A stretch of DNA of 64,000 nt from an uncultured Holophagaceae bacterium (GTDB lineage: Bacteria > Acidobacteriota > Holophagae > Holophagales > Holophagaceae): contig CAIMFT010000181.1 of NCBI GenBank assembly GCA_903840385.1, positions 1 through 64,000 on the forward strand, in the 5' to 3' direction. Shown here piece by piece: positions 32,486 to 41,568 of this stretch (position 1 is its first letter; each line of letters starts with the position of its first letter). The notes below the pieces were generated by a model, which was not told the origin of the DNA, did not search any database, and was given only the letters and a program-made list of their open reading frames with translations. The position numbers and the translations under genes are program-made.

Positions 32486-33772
32486 ATGAAGCTGGTCAGC
32501 ACGCGCAATGCCACCCTTGAGAACACCTTCCTGGGGGCGGTCCAGGCCGGTCTCGCGCCGGACGGCGGGCTCTACGTGCCCACGACGATCCCGCGCTTCC
32601 CCGATGTGGCCAACCTGCTGACGGCGGACTTCCAGGACCGCTCCACGGAGATCCTCCACCGCTTCATCGGCGACGAGATCCCCCGGGCCGAGCTGGAGGC
32701 CCTGGTGGGCCGCACCTTTACCTTCCCCGCCCCCGTGGTGCCCGTGGCGGACCACCTCGCCGCCCTGGAGCTGTGGCATGGGCCCACCCTGGCCTTCAAG
32801 GACTTCGGCGCCCGCTTCCTGGCCCAGGTGATGGCCTACTCCGCCACGGGCACCCGCCGCACGGTGCTCACTGCCACCTCCGGCGACACCGGCGCCGCCG
32901 TGGCCCAGGCCTTCTGGGGCCTGCCCGGCGTGCAGGTGGTGGTGCTCTATCCCAAGGGCCGGGTCTCGCCCCTGCAGGAGCGCCAGTTTGCGACCTGCGG
33001 TGGCAACGTGCTGGCCCTGGCCGTGGAGGGTGCCTTCGACGACTGTCAGCGGCTGGTGAAGGCCGCCTTCGAGGACCCGGAGCTGGTGTCGGGGCTGGGC
33101 CTCACCTCCGCCAACAGCATCAACATCGCCCGCCTGCTGGCCCAGACCCTGTACTACTGGGAAGCGGCGGCGCAGCTGCAAGGCGCGGGCCCCCTGGTGG
33201 TCTCCGTGCCCAGCGGCAACTTCGGCAACCTCTACGCGGGCCTGCTGGCCCAGCGCTGCGGCGCACCCATCGGCCAGCTGGTGGTGGCCACCAACGCCAA
33301 CCGCGTGGTGCCTGAGTACCTGGACTCCGGCACCTACACGCCGCGGTCCTCCGTGGCCACGGTGTCCAACGCCATGGATGTGGGCGCCCCCAGCAACTGG
33401 GAGCGCATCCACGCCCTCTTCGGCGGCGACCACGACGCCATGGCCTCGGCCCTGCGCTGGGGCAGCCGCACGGATGCCGAGACCGTTCGCACCCTGGCGG
33501 AGCTGTACGCCCTGGGCTACCAGGCCGACCCCCACGGGGCCGTGGCCTGTGCGGTCCTCCAAAGCTGCCTGAAGCCGGGGGAGCAGGGCCTCTTCCTGGC
33601 CACCGCCCACCCCGCCAAGTTTGGCGAGGTGCTGGAGCGCGACCTGAGCATCCAGGTGCCCCTGCCCGAGGCCCTGCTGGCCGTCCAGAACCGCCCCGTC
33701 CTTGCCGAGCCCCTCAGCGCCGACATGGCCGCCCTCAAGGCCAAGCTCCTGGCTTGGAGCCCGCAGGCGTGA
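32486..33772 (+). CDS. thrC: Threonine synthase
   Basis: A 428-residue PLP enzyme that converts O-phosphohomoserine to threonine. The cofactor lysine is Lys105 in TLAFKDFGARFL; TATSGDTGAAVAQAF and PSGNFGNLYAG are the phosphate-binding and substrate motifs. ATG 32486 follows GAGGAC; a TTG at 32474 is less likely. It is separated from thrB by 141 bases containing a terminator-like element, so it may need read-through or its own promoter. Confidence 0.95.
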   Translation: MKLVSTRNATLENTFLGAVQAGLAPDGGLYVPTTIPRFPDVANLLTADFQDRSTEILHRFIGDEIPRAELEALVGRTFTFPAPVVPVADHLAALELWHGPTLAFKDFGARFLAQVMAYSATGTRRTVLTATSGDTGAAVAQAFWGLPGVQVVVLYPKGRVSPLQERQFATCGGNVLALAVEGAFDDCQRLVKAAFEDPELVSGLGLTSANSINIARLLAQTLYYWEAAAQLQGAGPLVVSVPSGNFGNLYAGLLAQRCGAPIGQLVVATNANRVVPEYLDSGTYTPRSSVATVSNAMDVGAPSNWERIHALFGGDHDAMASALRWGSRTDAETVRTLAELYALGYQADPHGAVACAVLQSCLKPGEQGLFLATAHPAKFGEVLERDLSIQVPLPEALLAVQNRPVLAEPLSADMAALKAKLLAWSPQA

Positions 33773-33807
33773 CCACGAGCCGCAATTAGAAGAAGACAAA
33801 AAGCATT

Positions 33808-33944
33808 CACCGCCAAGGCGCCAAGACGCCAAGAAAATCAGGGCTTCTTGAGCGGGGACATCGGGCTTGCGACAACAGGGAGCAGCTACCCGTTATGCAC
33901 GGGTTGTATCTAAATCGCTTGGCGTTCTTGGCGTCTAGGCGGTG
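33808..33944. repeat. Inverted tandem-octamer element (CGCCAAGR family)
   Basis: The left arm (33808-33834) repeats CGCCAAGG/CGCCAAGA after CACCGC; the right arm (33918-33944) is its imperfect reverse complement. An A-run lies before and TTTTTCTTT after. The enclosed segment of about 83 bases is not homologous to the inner part of the element at 32356-32435. It fills most of the 242-base convergent gap between thrC and the M28 peptidase gene. Confidence 0.85.
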
Positions 33945-34014
33945 AGCTTTTTCTTTGAATGCCAGCCTGGGTTATCCGCAGGAGAGGAGGAAGCAGAGGT
34001 TCGGGTAGGCCTGC

Positions 34015-36138
34015 TTACCAGACCAGGCTGCGTCGCACGATCTGCACGTCGGTGTAGGGATCGACGGGGGCGGGCATCAGGCCGGCGGGGCGCGGGGGTG
34101 TGCCCGTGGGCAGGCCCGGCAGGATCATCTCCAGCGTGAGGCGGGTGCCGGCCGGTGCGTCCAGGGTGAGGGTGAAGGCCTCTGCCGGGGCGAACCAGAG
34201 CATGGGGCCGCTGGTGGGCAGGGGGTGGCCATCCAGGCTGAGGGCGGTCGGCACATCGCTGCTGAGGGACACCGCCAGCGCCTTTTTTGGAAGGGTGATC
34301 CGCAGCTCGCGGCCTGTACGGAGCAGCTCCGGGACCGGCAGGCGCAGGGCCGGCGCGGGGCCGGCGAAGGCACTGCGGCCGCCCAGGCGGGTGGGCGTCG
34401 GGGCCAGTCCCAGCAGGGTGCGGGTCCAGAGGTCGGGCTGCTGGAAGCTCACCCACTGGGCCGTCCCTGCATCTGCGTCCTGGACGAAGGCGAGGGTGCT
34501 GAGGTGCGGTCCCGTCTGCCGGGTGCCTACGGCGAAGCAGAGCACGCCAATGGCCGCCAGCAGGGCCGGGGGCAGCCACGCTCGGGTGGGGAGGGCGCGG
34601 CGCAGCAGGGGCAGCAGGGGCACCAGGCCGAAGGCCGCCAGCGCACCCAGGAAGGGGGGCAGGCTGAAGCCCAGCAGCAGAGCCAGGTTGTGCCACAGAG
34701 GGGGGAAGAGCAGCAGCAGCGGCAGGGCCGCCAGCCAGGGGCGCTCCCACCAGAGTCCCGCCAGGGCGAACAGCAGGGGCCAGAGGAAGAAGTAGGAGGC
34801 GGCAGGCAGCAGGGCCGTGGTGGCCACCAGGGCCGCCAGCCACCAGGCCAGGGCGCCCAGGGCCAGGCCCCGGCCCTCGGTCCGTCGGAGGGCCCGGTTC
34901 CAGGCCAGCACCGCCGCCGCCAGCGCCAGGAGCGCCAGGGCCGCCTCGAACCAGGTGACGCCGTAGGGATCGTGGTTGGGGACCGCCTGGCGGAAGGGGT
35001 CGGCCAGGCGACCCAAGCCCCAGCCCACCAGGGCGCCCAGCACCAGGGTGCCGAGGCTCAGACCCAGGCCCAGGAAGAAGCCCTGCACCAGGCCCGCCTC
35101 TCGCCGGGCTCGCCAGAGCAGGGCCGCAAAGGCCACCAGGGCCAGCAGGGTCAGGGGCCACACCAGGGTGGCGGGGTACCAGAGCAGGACCCGGCCCAGA
35201 AGGTCGAAGTAGATGGCGTCGCCTTTGCCCTGCATGAGGGTGGCGAGGTCGGTGGCGAGGAAGTGGCGGCCCAGGGCCAGCACGGTGGCGCCCTCCTGCT
35301 GGAGGCTGCGCAGGTCCAGGGCTTCCGGTGTGTCGAGGGCCGTGTGGTAGTGGGACCAGCGGTCCACGAAGGCGAAGTTGAGGCCCACCATGCCGGCCTT
35401 CTTGAACACGGTGAGGTCCGTGTCGTTGGGGAGCAACTTGTACAGCGCATACATCAGGGAGGAGGCGTGGGGCGAAGGCGCGGCGGCGGCGAAGGTGCGG
35501 ATCAGCGGCAGGTTGCGGTCGCTGGTCTCGAACATGAAGACCGGGCCGCCGCCCCCCCGGGCCTCCAGGTTCAGTACCAGGGTCGGGGTCTGCTGGTCCA
35601 GGCTGGCCACGTAGGCCCGGGCACCCAGCAGGCCCACCTCCTCGGCATCGGTGATGAGGATGCGGAGGGTGTTCCGGCCCGTGCCCAGGGCCCGGGCGGC
35701 CTCCAGCAGCGTCGCCACGCCCGCGCCATCATCGGCTGCCCCCGGCCCGGTCCCATGGGTGTCGTAGTGGGCCGCCAGCAGGAGGGTCCCCGTGGGGTTG
35801 GTGCCCGGCCGCTCGGCGATGATGTTCTCCACCGTGGCCAGCACCAGCCTTCCCCGGCCTTGCGAGCCGTGTACCACGTCCTTCTGGATGCGGGTGCTGA
35901 AGCCCAGCTGCTGGAGGGCGGCCACCAGGTGGTCCCGCACCCGGTCGTGTTCGGCCGAGCCCAGCGGATGGGGGGCACGAGAGATGGCCAGCACCTGAAC
36001 CAGGGCCCGCTCAGCCGAAAAGACCTCAGCGGGCGCACTGGCCGGAACCGGTGCCGGCGGGGCCTGCAGCCAGAGCACCGAGGCCGTGGCCAAAAGGAGG
36101 ATCAGCCAGATGCCCAGGGGTCGCTGGAGGGATCTCAT
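34015..36138 (-). CDS. Multi-pass membrane M28 family metallopeptidase (ERMP1-like)
   Basis: The 707-residue protein has an N-terminal hydrophobic anchor (WLILLLATASVLWL), an M28 aminopeptidase domain (about 40-310), about nine membrane helices (about 320-560) and a C-terminal soluble beta domain (about 570-707). Metal ligands are visible: AAHYDTHGTG, AADDGAGVA, DAEEVGLLG and a later HYHTALDT. This order of M28 domain plus helices plus soluble tail matches the eukaryotic ER metallopeptidase ERMP1 and its bacterial relatives, whose substrates are unknown. It probably acts on the periplasmic side. Confidence 0.85.
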   Translation of the reverse strand: MRSLQRPLGIWLILLLATASVLWLQAPPAPVPASAPAEVFSAERALVQVLAISRAPHPLGSAEHDRVRDHLVAALQQLGFSTRIQKDVVHGSQGRGRLVLATVENIIAERPGTNPTGTLLLAAHYDTHGTGPGAADDGAGVATLLEAARALGTGRNTLRILITDAEEVGLLGARAYVASLDQQTPTLVLNLEARGGGGPVFMFETSDRNLPLIRTFAAAAPSPHASSLMYALYKLLPNDTDLTVFKKAGMVGLNFAFVDRWSHYHTALDTPEALDLRSLQQEGATVLALGRHFLATDLATLMQGKGDAIYFDLLGRVLLWYPATLVWPLTLLALVAFAALLWRARREAGLVQGFFLGLGLSLGTLVLGALVGWGLGRLADPFRQAVPNHDPYGVTWFEAALALLALAAAVLAWNRALRRTEGRGLALGALAWWLAALVATTALLPAASYFFLWPLLFALAGLWWERPWLAALPLLLLFPPLWHNLALLLGFSLPPFLGALAAFGLVPLLPLLRRALPTRAWLPPALLAAIGVLCFAVGTRQTGPHLSTLAFVQDADAGTAQWVSFQQPDLWTRTLLGLAPTPTRLGGRSAFAGPAPALRLPVPELLRTGRELRITLPKKALAVSLSSDVPTALSLDGHPLPTSGPMLWFAPAEAFTLTLDAPAGTRLTLEMILPGLPTGTPPRPAGLMPAPVDPYTDVQIVRRSLVW

Positions 36139-36170
36139 GGCTGGCCTCCGAGGGGTTCAGGGACGTCGGC

Positions 36171-36857
36171 TCAGAGCCCATCCACGATGAGCACGGCAGG
36201 CGTGAAGGGCAGGCCGGCGGCCTCAGCGGGGGTCTTCATGCCCCAGAGGGCCAGGCGGTCAGCGTAGGGCGCCCACAGCCCAGGGCGGGCCAGCACGGCC
36301 TTGAGGGGCGGGTGCAGCCAGAGGGCCTCGGGCAGGTCGGCCAGCTCCTCGGCGCTCAGGTCCAGAGCTTCGTCCGTCTCCCACAGGAAGCCGCAGCGGG
36401 CGGTGAGGCAGGCAGCCCACAGCTGCAGGACCTCGCTGTGCTCGAAGCTGCTGAAGAGCACCCGGTCCAGGGCTTCCGCAGCCTCCACCGTGGCCAGGGC
36501 CTGCTGCCAGCCGGGCTCGCCCTTCAGCTCCACGTTGATGAGGCGGGCGGGCAGGTCGAGCGCATCCGCCAGGCGGGGCAGGGGCTCGCCGTTCTTGAGG
36601 GCCGGTAGCTCACCCACCTTCATCTGCCGCAGGATGCCGCCGCCGTTGGCCGTGCGGTGCAGGTCCTCGTCATGCAGGATCACGCTGACGCCGTCCCGGG
36701 TGGGCTGCACGTCCAGCTCAAAGCCGTCCATGCCCGCCGCCAGCGCCGCGCTGAAGGCCTCCAGGGAGTTCTCCAGGTGCGAAGCAGACAGGCCGCGGTG
36801 GCCAAGAATAAGCGAGCGAGAGGCGACCACAGCAGCTCCAGGAAGTGGTCCCAGCAT
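36171..36857 (-). CDS. Glycerophosphodiester phosphodiesterase
   Basis: A 228-residue GDPD-family TIM barrel. LGHRGLSASHLENSLEAF holds the catalytic His and the conserved ENS; GFELDVQPTRDGVSVILHDEDLHRT has the metal-binding Glu-x-Asp and the second catalytic His; NVELKGE is the later acidic motif. It hydrolyses glycerophosphodiesters to glycerol-3-phosphate and an alcohol. No signal peptide is present, so it should be cytoplasmic. It lies between the M28 peptidase and the FAD oxidase genes on the same strand. Confidence 0.92.
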   Translation of the reverse strand: MLGPLPGAAVVASRSLILGHRGLSASHLENSLEAFSAALAAGMDGFELDVQPTRDGVSVILHDEDLHRTANGGGILRQMKVGELPALKNGEPLPRLADALDLPARLINVELKGEPGWQQALATVEAAEALDRVLFSSFEHSEVLQLWAACLTARCGFLWETDEALDLSAEELADLPEALWLHPPLKAVLARPGLWAPYADRLALWGMKTPAEAAGLPFTPAVLIVDGL

Positions 36858-36863
36858 AGCGGT

Positions 36864-38201
36864 TCAGATGACCTTGCCCGGGTTGAAGATGTTGGCGGGG
36901 TCGAGGGCTTTCTTGATGGCGCGAAGGGTCTGGAGCTCGGCGGGGTCGGTGAGGGCCAGGAAGGCGTCCCGCTTGGCCAGGCCGATGCCGTGCTCGCCGC
37001 TGAGGGCACCCCCCAGCCTGAGGGCCAGGCGGAAGAGGGCCAGCAGCTGGGCCTCCAGGGCTTCGGGCTCCGTCGCTCCGGCGGCCAGCAGGTTCACGTG
37101 GAGGTTGCCGTCCCCCAGGTGGCCATAGGTGACGGCGGGGATGGCCAGGCGCTCCAGGCCGGCGAAGAACTCCGGCAGGCGGCTGCGGGGCACCACGAGG
37201 TCCTCGCTGACCTTCTCCGGGTGGCGCTCCTTGAGGAAGGCGCTGGTGAGGCGGCGCAGGGCCCAGATGTTCTCCCGCTGGCGGCCCTCGGAGGCCACCT
37301 CCAGGCCGTCGGCCAGGGGACCCAGGAGGTCCAGCAGGCCCGCCAGGAAGGGCTCGGCGCTGCAGCCCCGCTCGTCGAACTCCAGGATGGCCAGGGCCTC
37401 GCCGGGGAGGCGCCGGGCCGCTTCGGGGCCGTGGGCCCGCAGCTCTGCCAGCACCGCCGGGTCAAAGAACTCGAAGGCGCTGGGCAGGAAACCCGCCGCG
37501 CCCAGGCGCCCAGGCAATTCCAACAGGTCCTCCCAGCGGCGGGCTGGCAGCAGCAGGGTGGTGTGCTCCCGGGGCTGAGGGAGGAGGCGCAGCGAGGCCC
37601 CCACCAGGAAGCCGAAGATGCCCTCGCTGCCCACCAGCAGCTGCGCCAGGTTGGGGCCGGCGTTGGCCTTCACGCCGTCGATGCCGAAGCGGTGGATGCC
37701 GCCGTCATCCATGAGGGCGTCCACGGCCAGCACCCAGTGGCGCGTCATGCCGTACTTGCAGGCGTTAGGCCCACCCGCATTGGTGGCCAGGGTGCCCCCC
37801 AGAGCGCAGCTCTCCCAGGAGTTGGGATCCGGCGGATAGAACAGGCCAGCAGCCTCGGCGGCGGCCTTCACGTCCCGCAGGGGCGCACTGGCGGGGGCGC
37901 TGAGGCAGAGGTCCCGGGGCGAGACGGCGATGGTGCCGGGCCACTCGGAGAGGTCCACCACCACAGTACGAGCGGTGGGCACGCAGCCCCCGGCTTTGCC
38001 GGTGCCGGCGCCCCGGGGGACCAGGCCGAAGCCCTCGCCCTTGGCCCGCTTCACCAGCTCCCGCAGGGCCGCGGGGCCGTGGGGCTTGACCACCGCCAGG
38101 GGGGCCACGCCGCGCACATGGGACTCATCCCGGAGCCAGGGCTCCAGCGCAGCCGGGTCCCGAATGACCGTGGCCTCGGGGAGGCCCTTGAGGGGGTCCA
38201 T
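36864..38201 (-). CDS. FAD-linked oxidase, GlcD/D-lactate dehydrogenase type
   Basis: A 445-residue flavoprotein of the FAD_binding_4/FAD-oxidase_C type. FAD motifs are VPRGAGTGKAGGCVP and GGTLATNAGGPNACKYG; the C-terminal part has VTYGHLGDGNLHVNL and LSGEHGIGLAKRD, the metal/substrate His motifs of glycolate and D-lactate oxidases. It oxidises a 2-hydroxy acid. ATG 38201 is chosen as the start that gives the normal N-terminus. No GlcE/GlcF partners are adjacent, so a single-subunit D-lactate-type enzyme is likelier. The gene starts six bases before the GDPD gene. Confidence 0.88.
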   Translation of the reverse strand: MDPLKGLPEATVIRDPAALEPWLRDESHVRGVAPLAVVKPHGPAALRELVKRAKGEGFGLVPRGAGTGKAGGCVPTARTVVVDLSEWPGTIAVSPRDLCLSAPASAPLRDVKAAAEAAGLFYPPDPNSWESCALGGTLATNAGGPNACKYGMTRHWVLAVDALMDDGGIHRFGIDGVKANAGPNLAQLLVGSEGIFGFLVGASLRLLPQPREHTTLLLPARRWEDLLELPGRLGAAGFLPSAFEFFDPAVLAELRAHGPEAARRLPGEALAILEFDERGCSAEPFLAGLLDLLGPLADGLEVASEGRQRENIWALRRLTSAFLKERHPEKVSEDLVVPRSRLPEFFAGLERLAIPAVTYGHLGDGNLHVNLLAAGATEPEALEAQLLALFRLALRLGGALSGEHGIGLAKRDAFLALTDPAELQTLRAIKKALDPANIFNPGKVI

Positions 38202-38248
38202 GGTTTCAGTGTGACGGAAGCGGCGCCTGGCCGGAATGTGAGCCCGGC

Positions 38249-38953
38249 TCAGCCGACCATGGTGCCGACAGCTTCGCCCCGCACGGCGGCCAGCAGGTTG
38301 CCCGGCTTGTTCATGTCGAAGACCAGGATGGGCATCTTGTTTTCCATGCACAGGGCGATGGCGGCGGCGTCCATGACCCGCAGGCCCTTCTCCAGAACCT
38401 CCTGGAAGCTGATGCGATCAAAGCGGGTGGCCGTGGGGTCCAGCTTGGGGTCGGCGGAGTAGATGCCGTCCACGTTGGTGGCCTTCATGACCACCTCGGC
38501 GCAGACCTCATTGGCGCGCAGGGCGGCGGCGGTGTCCGTGCTGAAGTAGGGGTTCCCGGTGCCGGCGCCGAAGATGACAACGCGGCCCTTCTCCAGGTGG
38601 CGGATGGCGCGGCGGCGGATGTAGGTCTCGGTGACCCGGGGCATCTCCAGGCCCGACAGGGTCCGGGTGAAGACGCCCTTGTGCTCCAGGGCGTCCTGGA
38701 GGGCCAGGGCATTGATCATGGTGGCCAGCATGCCCATGTGGTCGGCCGTGGTGCGGTCCATGCCCTTGGTGGCGCCCGCCACGCCGCGGAAGATGTTCCC
38801 GCCGCCGATGACGAGGCTGACCTCCACGCCGGACTCCCGGATGGCCTTCACCTGGTCAGCGATCATGGAGACCACGGCGGGATCGATGCCGTTCTTCTGG
38901 TCGCCCATGAGGGCCTCGCCCGAGAGCTTGAGGAGGATGCGCTTGTATTTCAT
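38249..38953 (-). CDS. pyrH: Uridylate kinase
   Basis: PyrH converts UMP to UDP. The 234-residue protein has the amino-acid-kinase fold signatures [28 protein letters not shown] and [21 protein letters not shown], the last being specific for bacterial UMP kinase. It follows rpsB-tsf as in many bacteria, but an intrinsic terminator lies between tsf and pyrH. frr, often next, is not here: the next gene is the FAD oxidase. Confidence 0.96.
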   Translation of the reverse strand: MKYKRILLKLSGEALMGDQKNGIDPAVVSMIADQVKAIRESGVEVSLVIGGGNIFRGVAGATKGMDRTTADHMGMLATMINALALQDALEHKGVFTRTLSGLEMPRVTETYIRRRAIRHLEKGRVVIFGAGTGNPYFSTDTAAALRANEVCAEVVMKATNVDGIYSADPKLDPTATRFDRISFQEVLEKGLRVMDAAAIALCMENKMPILVFDMNKPGNLLAAVRGEAVGTMVG

Positions 38954-38997
38954 GGGGACTCCCGGCTTTTGATCCAGAGGATGTCGTTCCAGACTAC

Positions 38998-39028
38998 AAA
39001 AAGGGCGGCCGAAACGGCCGCCCTTTTT
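38998..39028 (-). terminator. Bidirectional intrinsic terminator between tsf and pyrH
   Basis: AAAAA, then GGGCGGCCG, loop AAA, CGGCCGCCC, then TTTTT. This is a textbook symmetrical terminator. On the minus strand it follows the tsf stop by about 15 bases, so it ends the ribosomal-protein transcript before pyrH or sets the pyrH level by partial read-through. Confidence 0.92.
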
Positions 39029-39043
39029 GTAGCAATGAGAAAG

Positions 39044-39694
39044 CTACTTGGCGGCGGCAACTTCCGCGGCGAAGTTCTCGCTGCGCTTCTCCAGGCCCTC
39101 GCCCATGATGTACTTCGTGAAGCGGCGGATGCTGAGCTTCTCGCCGATCTCCGCAGTCTTCGTGGACAGGTACTGCTGGACCGTGACATCGGGGTTCATG
39201 ATGAACGGCTGCTCGAGGAGGCAGACCTCCTTGAAGATGCTGTTCATCTTGCCCTCGACGATGCGCTCGACGATGTTGGCCGGCTTGCCGGTGGCCAGGG
39301 CCTGTTCGGTGGCAATGCGCTTCTCGGTCTCCAGGAAGTCCGGGGTGATCTCTTCCTTGGTGACGAAGCGGGGCGCGGGATCGGCGGCCGCGATGTGCAT
39401 CGCGATCTCCCTGACCATGCGCTGGAAGCCCTCGGTGCGGGCCACGAAGTCGGTCTCCGAGTTCACCTCGACCAGCACGCCAACGCGGCCGCCGGGGTGG
39501 ATGTAGGCCTCAACGATGCCTTCGGCAGCGATGCGGTCGGCCTTCTTGGCGGAGGCCGCCAGGCCCTTCTTGCGGAGCCACTCGTTGGCCTGCTCCATGT
39601 CCCCATTGTTCTCTTCCAGGGCCTTCTTGCAGTCCATCATGCCGAGGCCGGTCTTGTCCCTCAGTGCCTTCACGTCCTGTGCGGTGTAAGCCAT
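39044..39694 (-). CDS. tsf: Elongation factor Ts
   Basis: EF-Ts exchanges GDP for GTP on EF-Tu. The 216-residue protein has the N-terminal UBA-like domain with [21 protein letters not shown] and the core motif [16 protein letters not shown]. It is of the shorter bacterial type (E. coli has 283 residues), with a reduced C-terminal half as in several phyla. It lies eight bases after rpsB in the usual order. Confidence 0.96.
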   Translation of the reverse strand: MAYTAQDVKALRDKTGLGMMDCKKALEENNGDMEQANEWLRKKGLAASAKKADRIAAEGIVEAYIHPGGRVGVLVEVNSETDFVARTEGFQRMVREIAMHIAAADPAPRFVTKEEITPDFLETEKRIATEQALATGKPANIVERIVEGKMNSIFKEVCLLEQPFIMNPDVTVQQYLSTKTAEIGEKLSIRRFTKYIMGEGLEKRSENFAAEVAAAK

Positions 39695-39702
39695 GTCGTC
39701 TC

Positions 39703-40455
39703 CTAGCCTTCCACTTCCATTTTTTCGGCCATCATCTGCTTCATGTCGTCGGTCTCGCCCTTGTCCTGGAAGGCGTGGCGGCCCTCGAGGATGGAGTCGG
39801 CCACACGCTCGCTGAAGAGCAGGATGGAGCGGATCGCATCATCGTTGGCGGGGATCACGTAGTCCACCATGTCGGGGTCGCAGTTGGTGTCGACAATGCC
39901 CACCACCTTGATGCCCAGCTTCTTGGCCTCGGTGACGGCGATGTCCTCGCGGTGCGGATCGATGACGAAGATGACGTCAGGCAGGGAGCGCATGTCGCGG
40001 ATGCCGAGGAAGGAGGCCTCCAGCTTCAGGCGGGTGCGGTTCAGGGTGAGCAGCTCCTTCTTGGAGAGCAGGGCCGTGCGGGCGGGGTCCGCCAGCGTGG
40101 CTTCGACTTCCCGGAACTTCTCGAGGCTCTTCTTGATGGTGGAGAAGTTGGTCAGCATGCCGCCGAGCCAGCGGTTGTTCACGTAGTAGGCGCCGCAGCG
40201 GGCGGCCTGCTCGGCGATGAGCTCCTGGGCCTGGGGCTTGGTGGCCACGAAGAGGAAGTTCTTCCCCTCGCCGGCGCACTTGGTCAGGTAGTTGGCGGCC
40301 GTGTTCCAGAGGCGCAGGGTCTTCTGGAGGTCGATGATGTAGATGCTGTTGCGCGCCCCGAAGATGTACTGCTTCATCTTGGGGTTCCAACGCTTGGTCT
40401 GGTGTCCGAAGTGGGCACCGGCCTCGAGAAGTTCCTTCATCTGGATGGCAGCCAT
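39703..40455 (-). CDS. rpsB: 30S ribosomal protein S2
   Basis: The 250-residue protein shows the S2 signatures LLEAGAHFGHQTKRWNPKM, FVATKPQAQELIAEQA, NNRWLGGMLTNF and IVDTNCDPDMVDYVIPANDDAIRS. ATG 40455 matches the conserved N-terminus MAAIQMKELLEAG. It begins the rpsB-tsf pair; a terminator hairpin separates it from the upstream rpsI, so it should have its own promoter in the 151-base gap. Confidence 0.97.
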   Translation of the reverse strand: MAAIQMKELLEAGAHFGHQTKRWNPKMKQYIFGARNSIYIIDLQKTLRLWNTAANYLTKCAGEGKNFLFVATKPQAQELIAEQAARCGAYYVNNRWLGGMLTNFSTIKKSLEKFREVEATLADPARTALLSKKELLTLNRTRLKLEASFLGIRDMRSLPDVIFVIDPHREDIAVTEAKKLGIKVVGIVDTNCDPDMVDYVIPANDDAIRSILLFSERVADSILEGRHAFQDKGETDDMKQMMAEKMEVEG

Positions 40456-40570
40456 GCTGGCCTCCCTGTTCAAGCGGCGAAGGTGCCGCGGGTGGGATGA
40501 AAGGCGTCGGGTTGATCCCCTCCGCCCGAATCGCCCGACGCTGAGAGACCAGCGCGGACCGGGAAAACAG

Positions 40571-40594
40571 AAGGGGGATCCGAGGATCCCCCTT
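40571..40594 (-). terminator. Terminator hairpin after rpsI
   Basis: AAGGGGGATC and GATCCCCCTT form a perfect stem around CGAG. On the minus strand it starts about 12 bases after the rpsI stop and precedes rpsB by about 115 bases. It likely ends the rplM-rpsI transcript. The T-tract is short. Confidence 0.8.
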
Positions 40595-40606
40595 CCAGAG
40601 AAATGA

Positions 40607-40999
40607 CTAGCGCTTGCTGAACTGGAAGCGGCGACGAGCGCCCTTGCGACCGGGCTTCTTGCGCTCCTTCATGCGGGGATCGCGGGTCAGGAGACCGGCG
40701 CCGCGCAGGAGGGACTTGAGCTGGTCGTTGTAGCCCAGCAGCGCACGGCTGATGCCCATGCGGATGGCCGAGGCCTGGCCGGCAGGTCCGCCGCCGGTCA
40801 CGGTGATGATCATGTCGAACTTGCCGTCGAGCTCGGCCAGCACCAGGGGCTGGTGGACCATCATGCGCAGCACGGCATTGGGGAAGTAGTGCTCAAGGGT
40901 GCGACCGTTGACCGTGATCTTGCCACTGCCAGGGCGGAGGAAAGCGCGGGCTGCCGCGCTCTTGCGCCGGCCGGTTCCGTAGTTCTGAGTGATAGCCAT
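40607..40999 (-). CDS. rpsI: 30S ribosomal protein S9
   Basis: The 130-residue protein has the S9 motifs [20 protein letters not shown] at the N-terminus and the basic tail [24 protein letters not shown] in two parts, ending in the conserved Lys-Arg that reaches the P-site tRNA. It follows rplM by 13 bases, the universal pairing. Confidence 0.97.
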   Translation of the reverse strand: MAITQNYGTGRRKSAAARAFLRPGSGKITVNGRTLEHYFPNAVLRMMVHQPLVLAELDGKFDMIITVTGGGPAGQASAIRMGISRALLGYNDQLKSLLRGAGLLTRDPRMKERKKPGRKGARRRFQFSKR

Positions 41000-41012
41000 G
41001 GACGCCTCGCCT

Positions 41013-41447
41013 CTACTTCTTGATGGTCAGGATCTGGGGCTGCTGGGCGGCGTGCTCATGAACCGAGCCCGCGTAGACCTTCAGCTTGCGGTACATCGCC
41101 CGGCCCAGGGGGCCCTTGGGGAGCATGCCCTTGACGGCGCTCTCGATGATCCGCTCGGGGAAGGTGGCCCTCATCACTTCGGCGCGGACCTCCTTCATGG
41201 AGCCGGGCTGGGTGGTGGTGCGGCGGTACATCTTCTGCACCCCCTTCTTCCCGGTGAGGACGGCCTTCTCGGCATTGATGACGATCACGTGGTCGCCGGT
41301 GTCGAGGAAGGGGGTCCAGGTCGGCTTGTTCTTGCCAGACAGGACATCTGCAACCGTCGTGCTCAGGCGGCCCACGGTGACACCCTCGGCGTCGACCACG
41401 AACCACTGGCGCTTGAGTTCATTGGCTTTAGGGAAGTACGTGCTCAT
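41013..41447 (-). CDS. rplM: 50S ribosomal protein L13
   Basis: The 144-residue protein has [34 protein letters not shown] and [20 protein letters not shown], the L13 signatures. ATG 41447 gives the conserved N-terminus. Upstream on the minus strand, CCACC and GGTGG form a small hairpin in the leader (about 41490-41510), which might be regulatory. It begins the rplM-rpsI transcript. Confidence 0.97.
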   Translation of the reverse strand: MSTYFPKANELKRQWFVVDAEGVTVGRLSTTVADVLSGKNKPTWTPFLDTGDHVIVINAEKAVLTGKKGVQKMYRRTTTQPGSMKEVRAEVMRATFPERIIESAVKGMLPKGPLGRAMYRKLKVYAGSVHEHAAQQPQILTIKK

Positions 41448-41568
41448 GGCCTGCTCCGGAATCATCATCGGGCTGCGAAGACACCACCCCAGAGGTGGCG
41501 AGTCCACAGAAGGAAAAGCTTATCGCTGGAGGCCCGGGGGGTCAAGCCGTGATTTCCCGGGTAGGGGC

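Noticed and set aside
31217-33832. 871-codon open frame opposite thrB and thrC
   Set aside because: Antisense shadow; runs through a repeat element and lacks any recognisable domain.
41448-41568. Ribosomal L13 leader riboregulator
   Set aside because: Only one small hairpin is visible and it does not match any leader structure I can recall; left as a remark on rplM.
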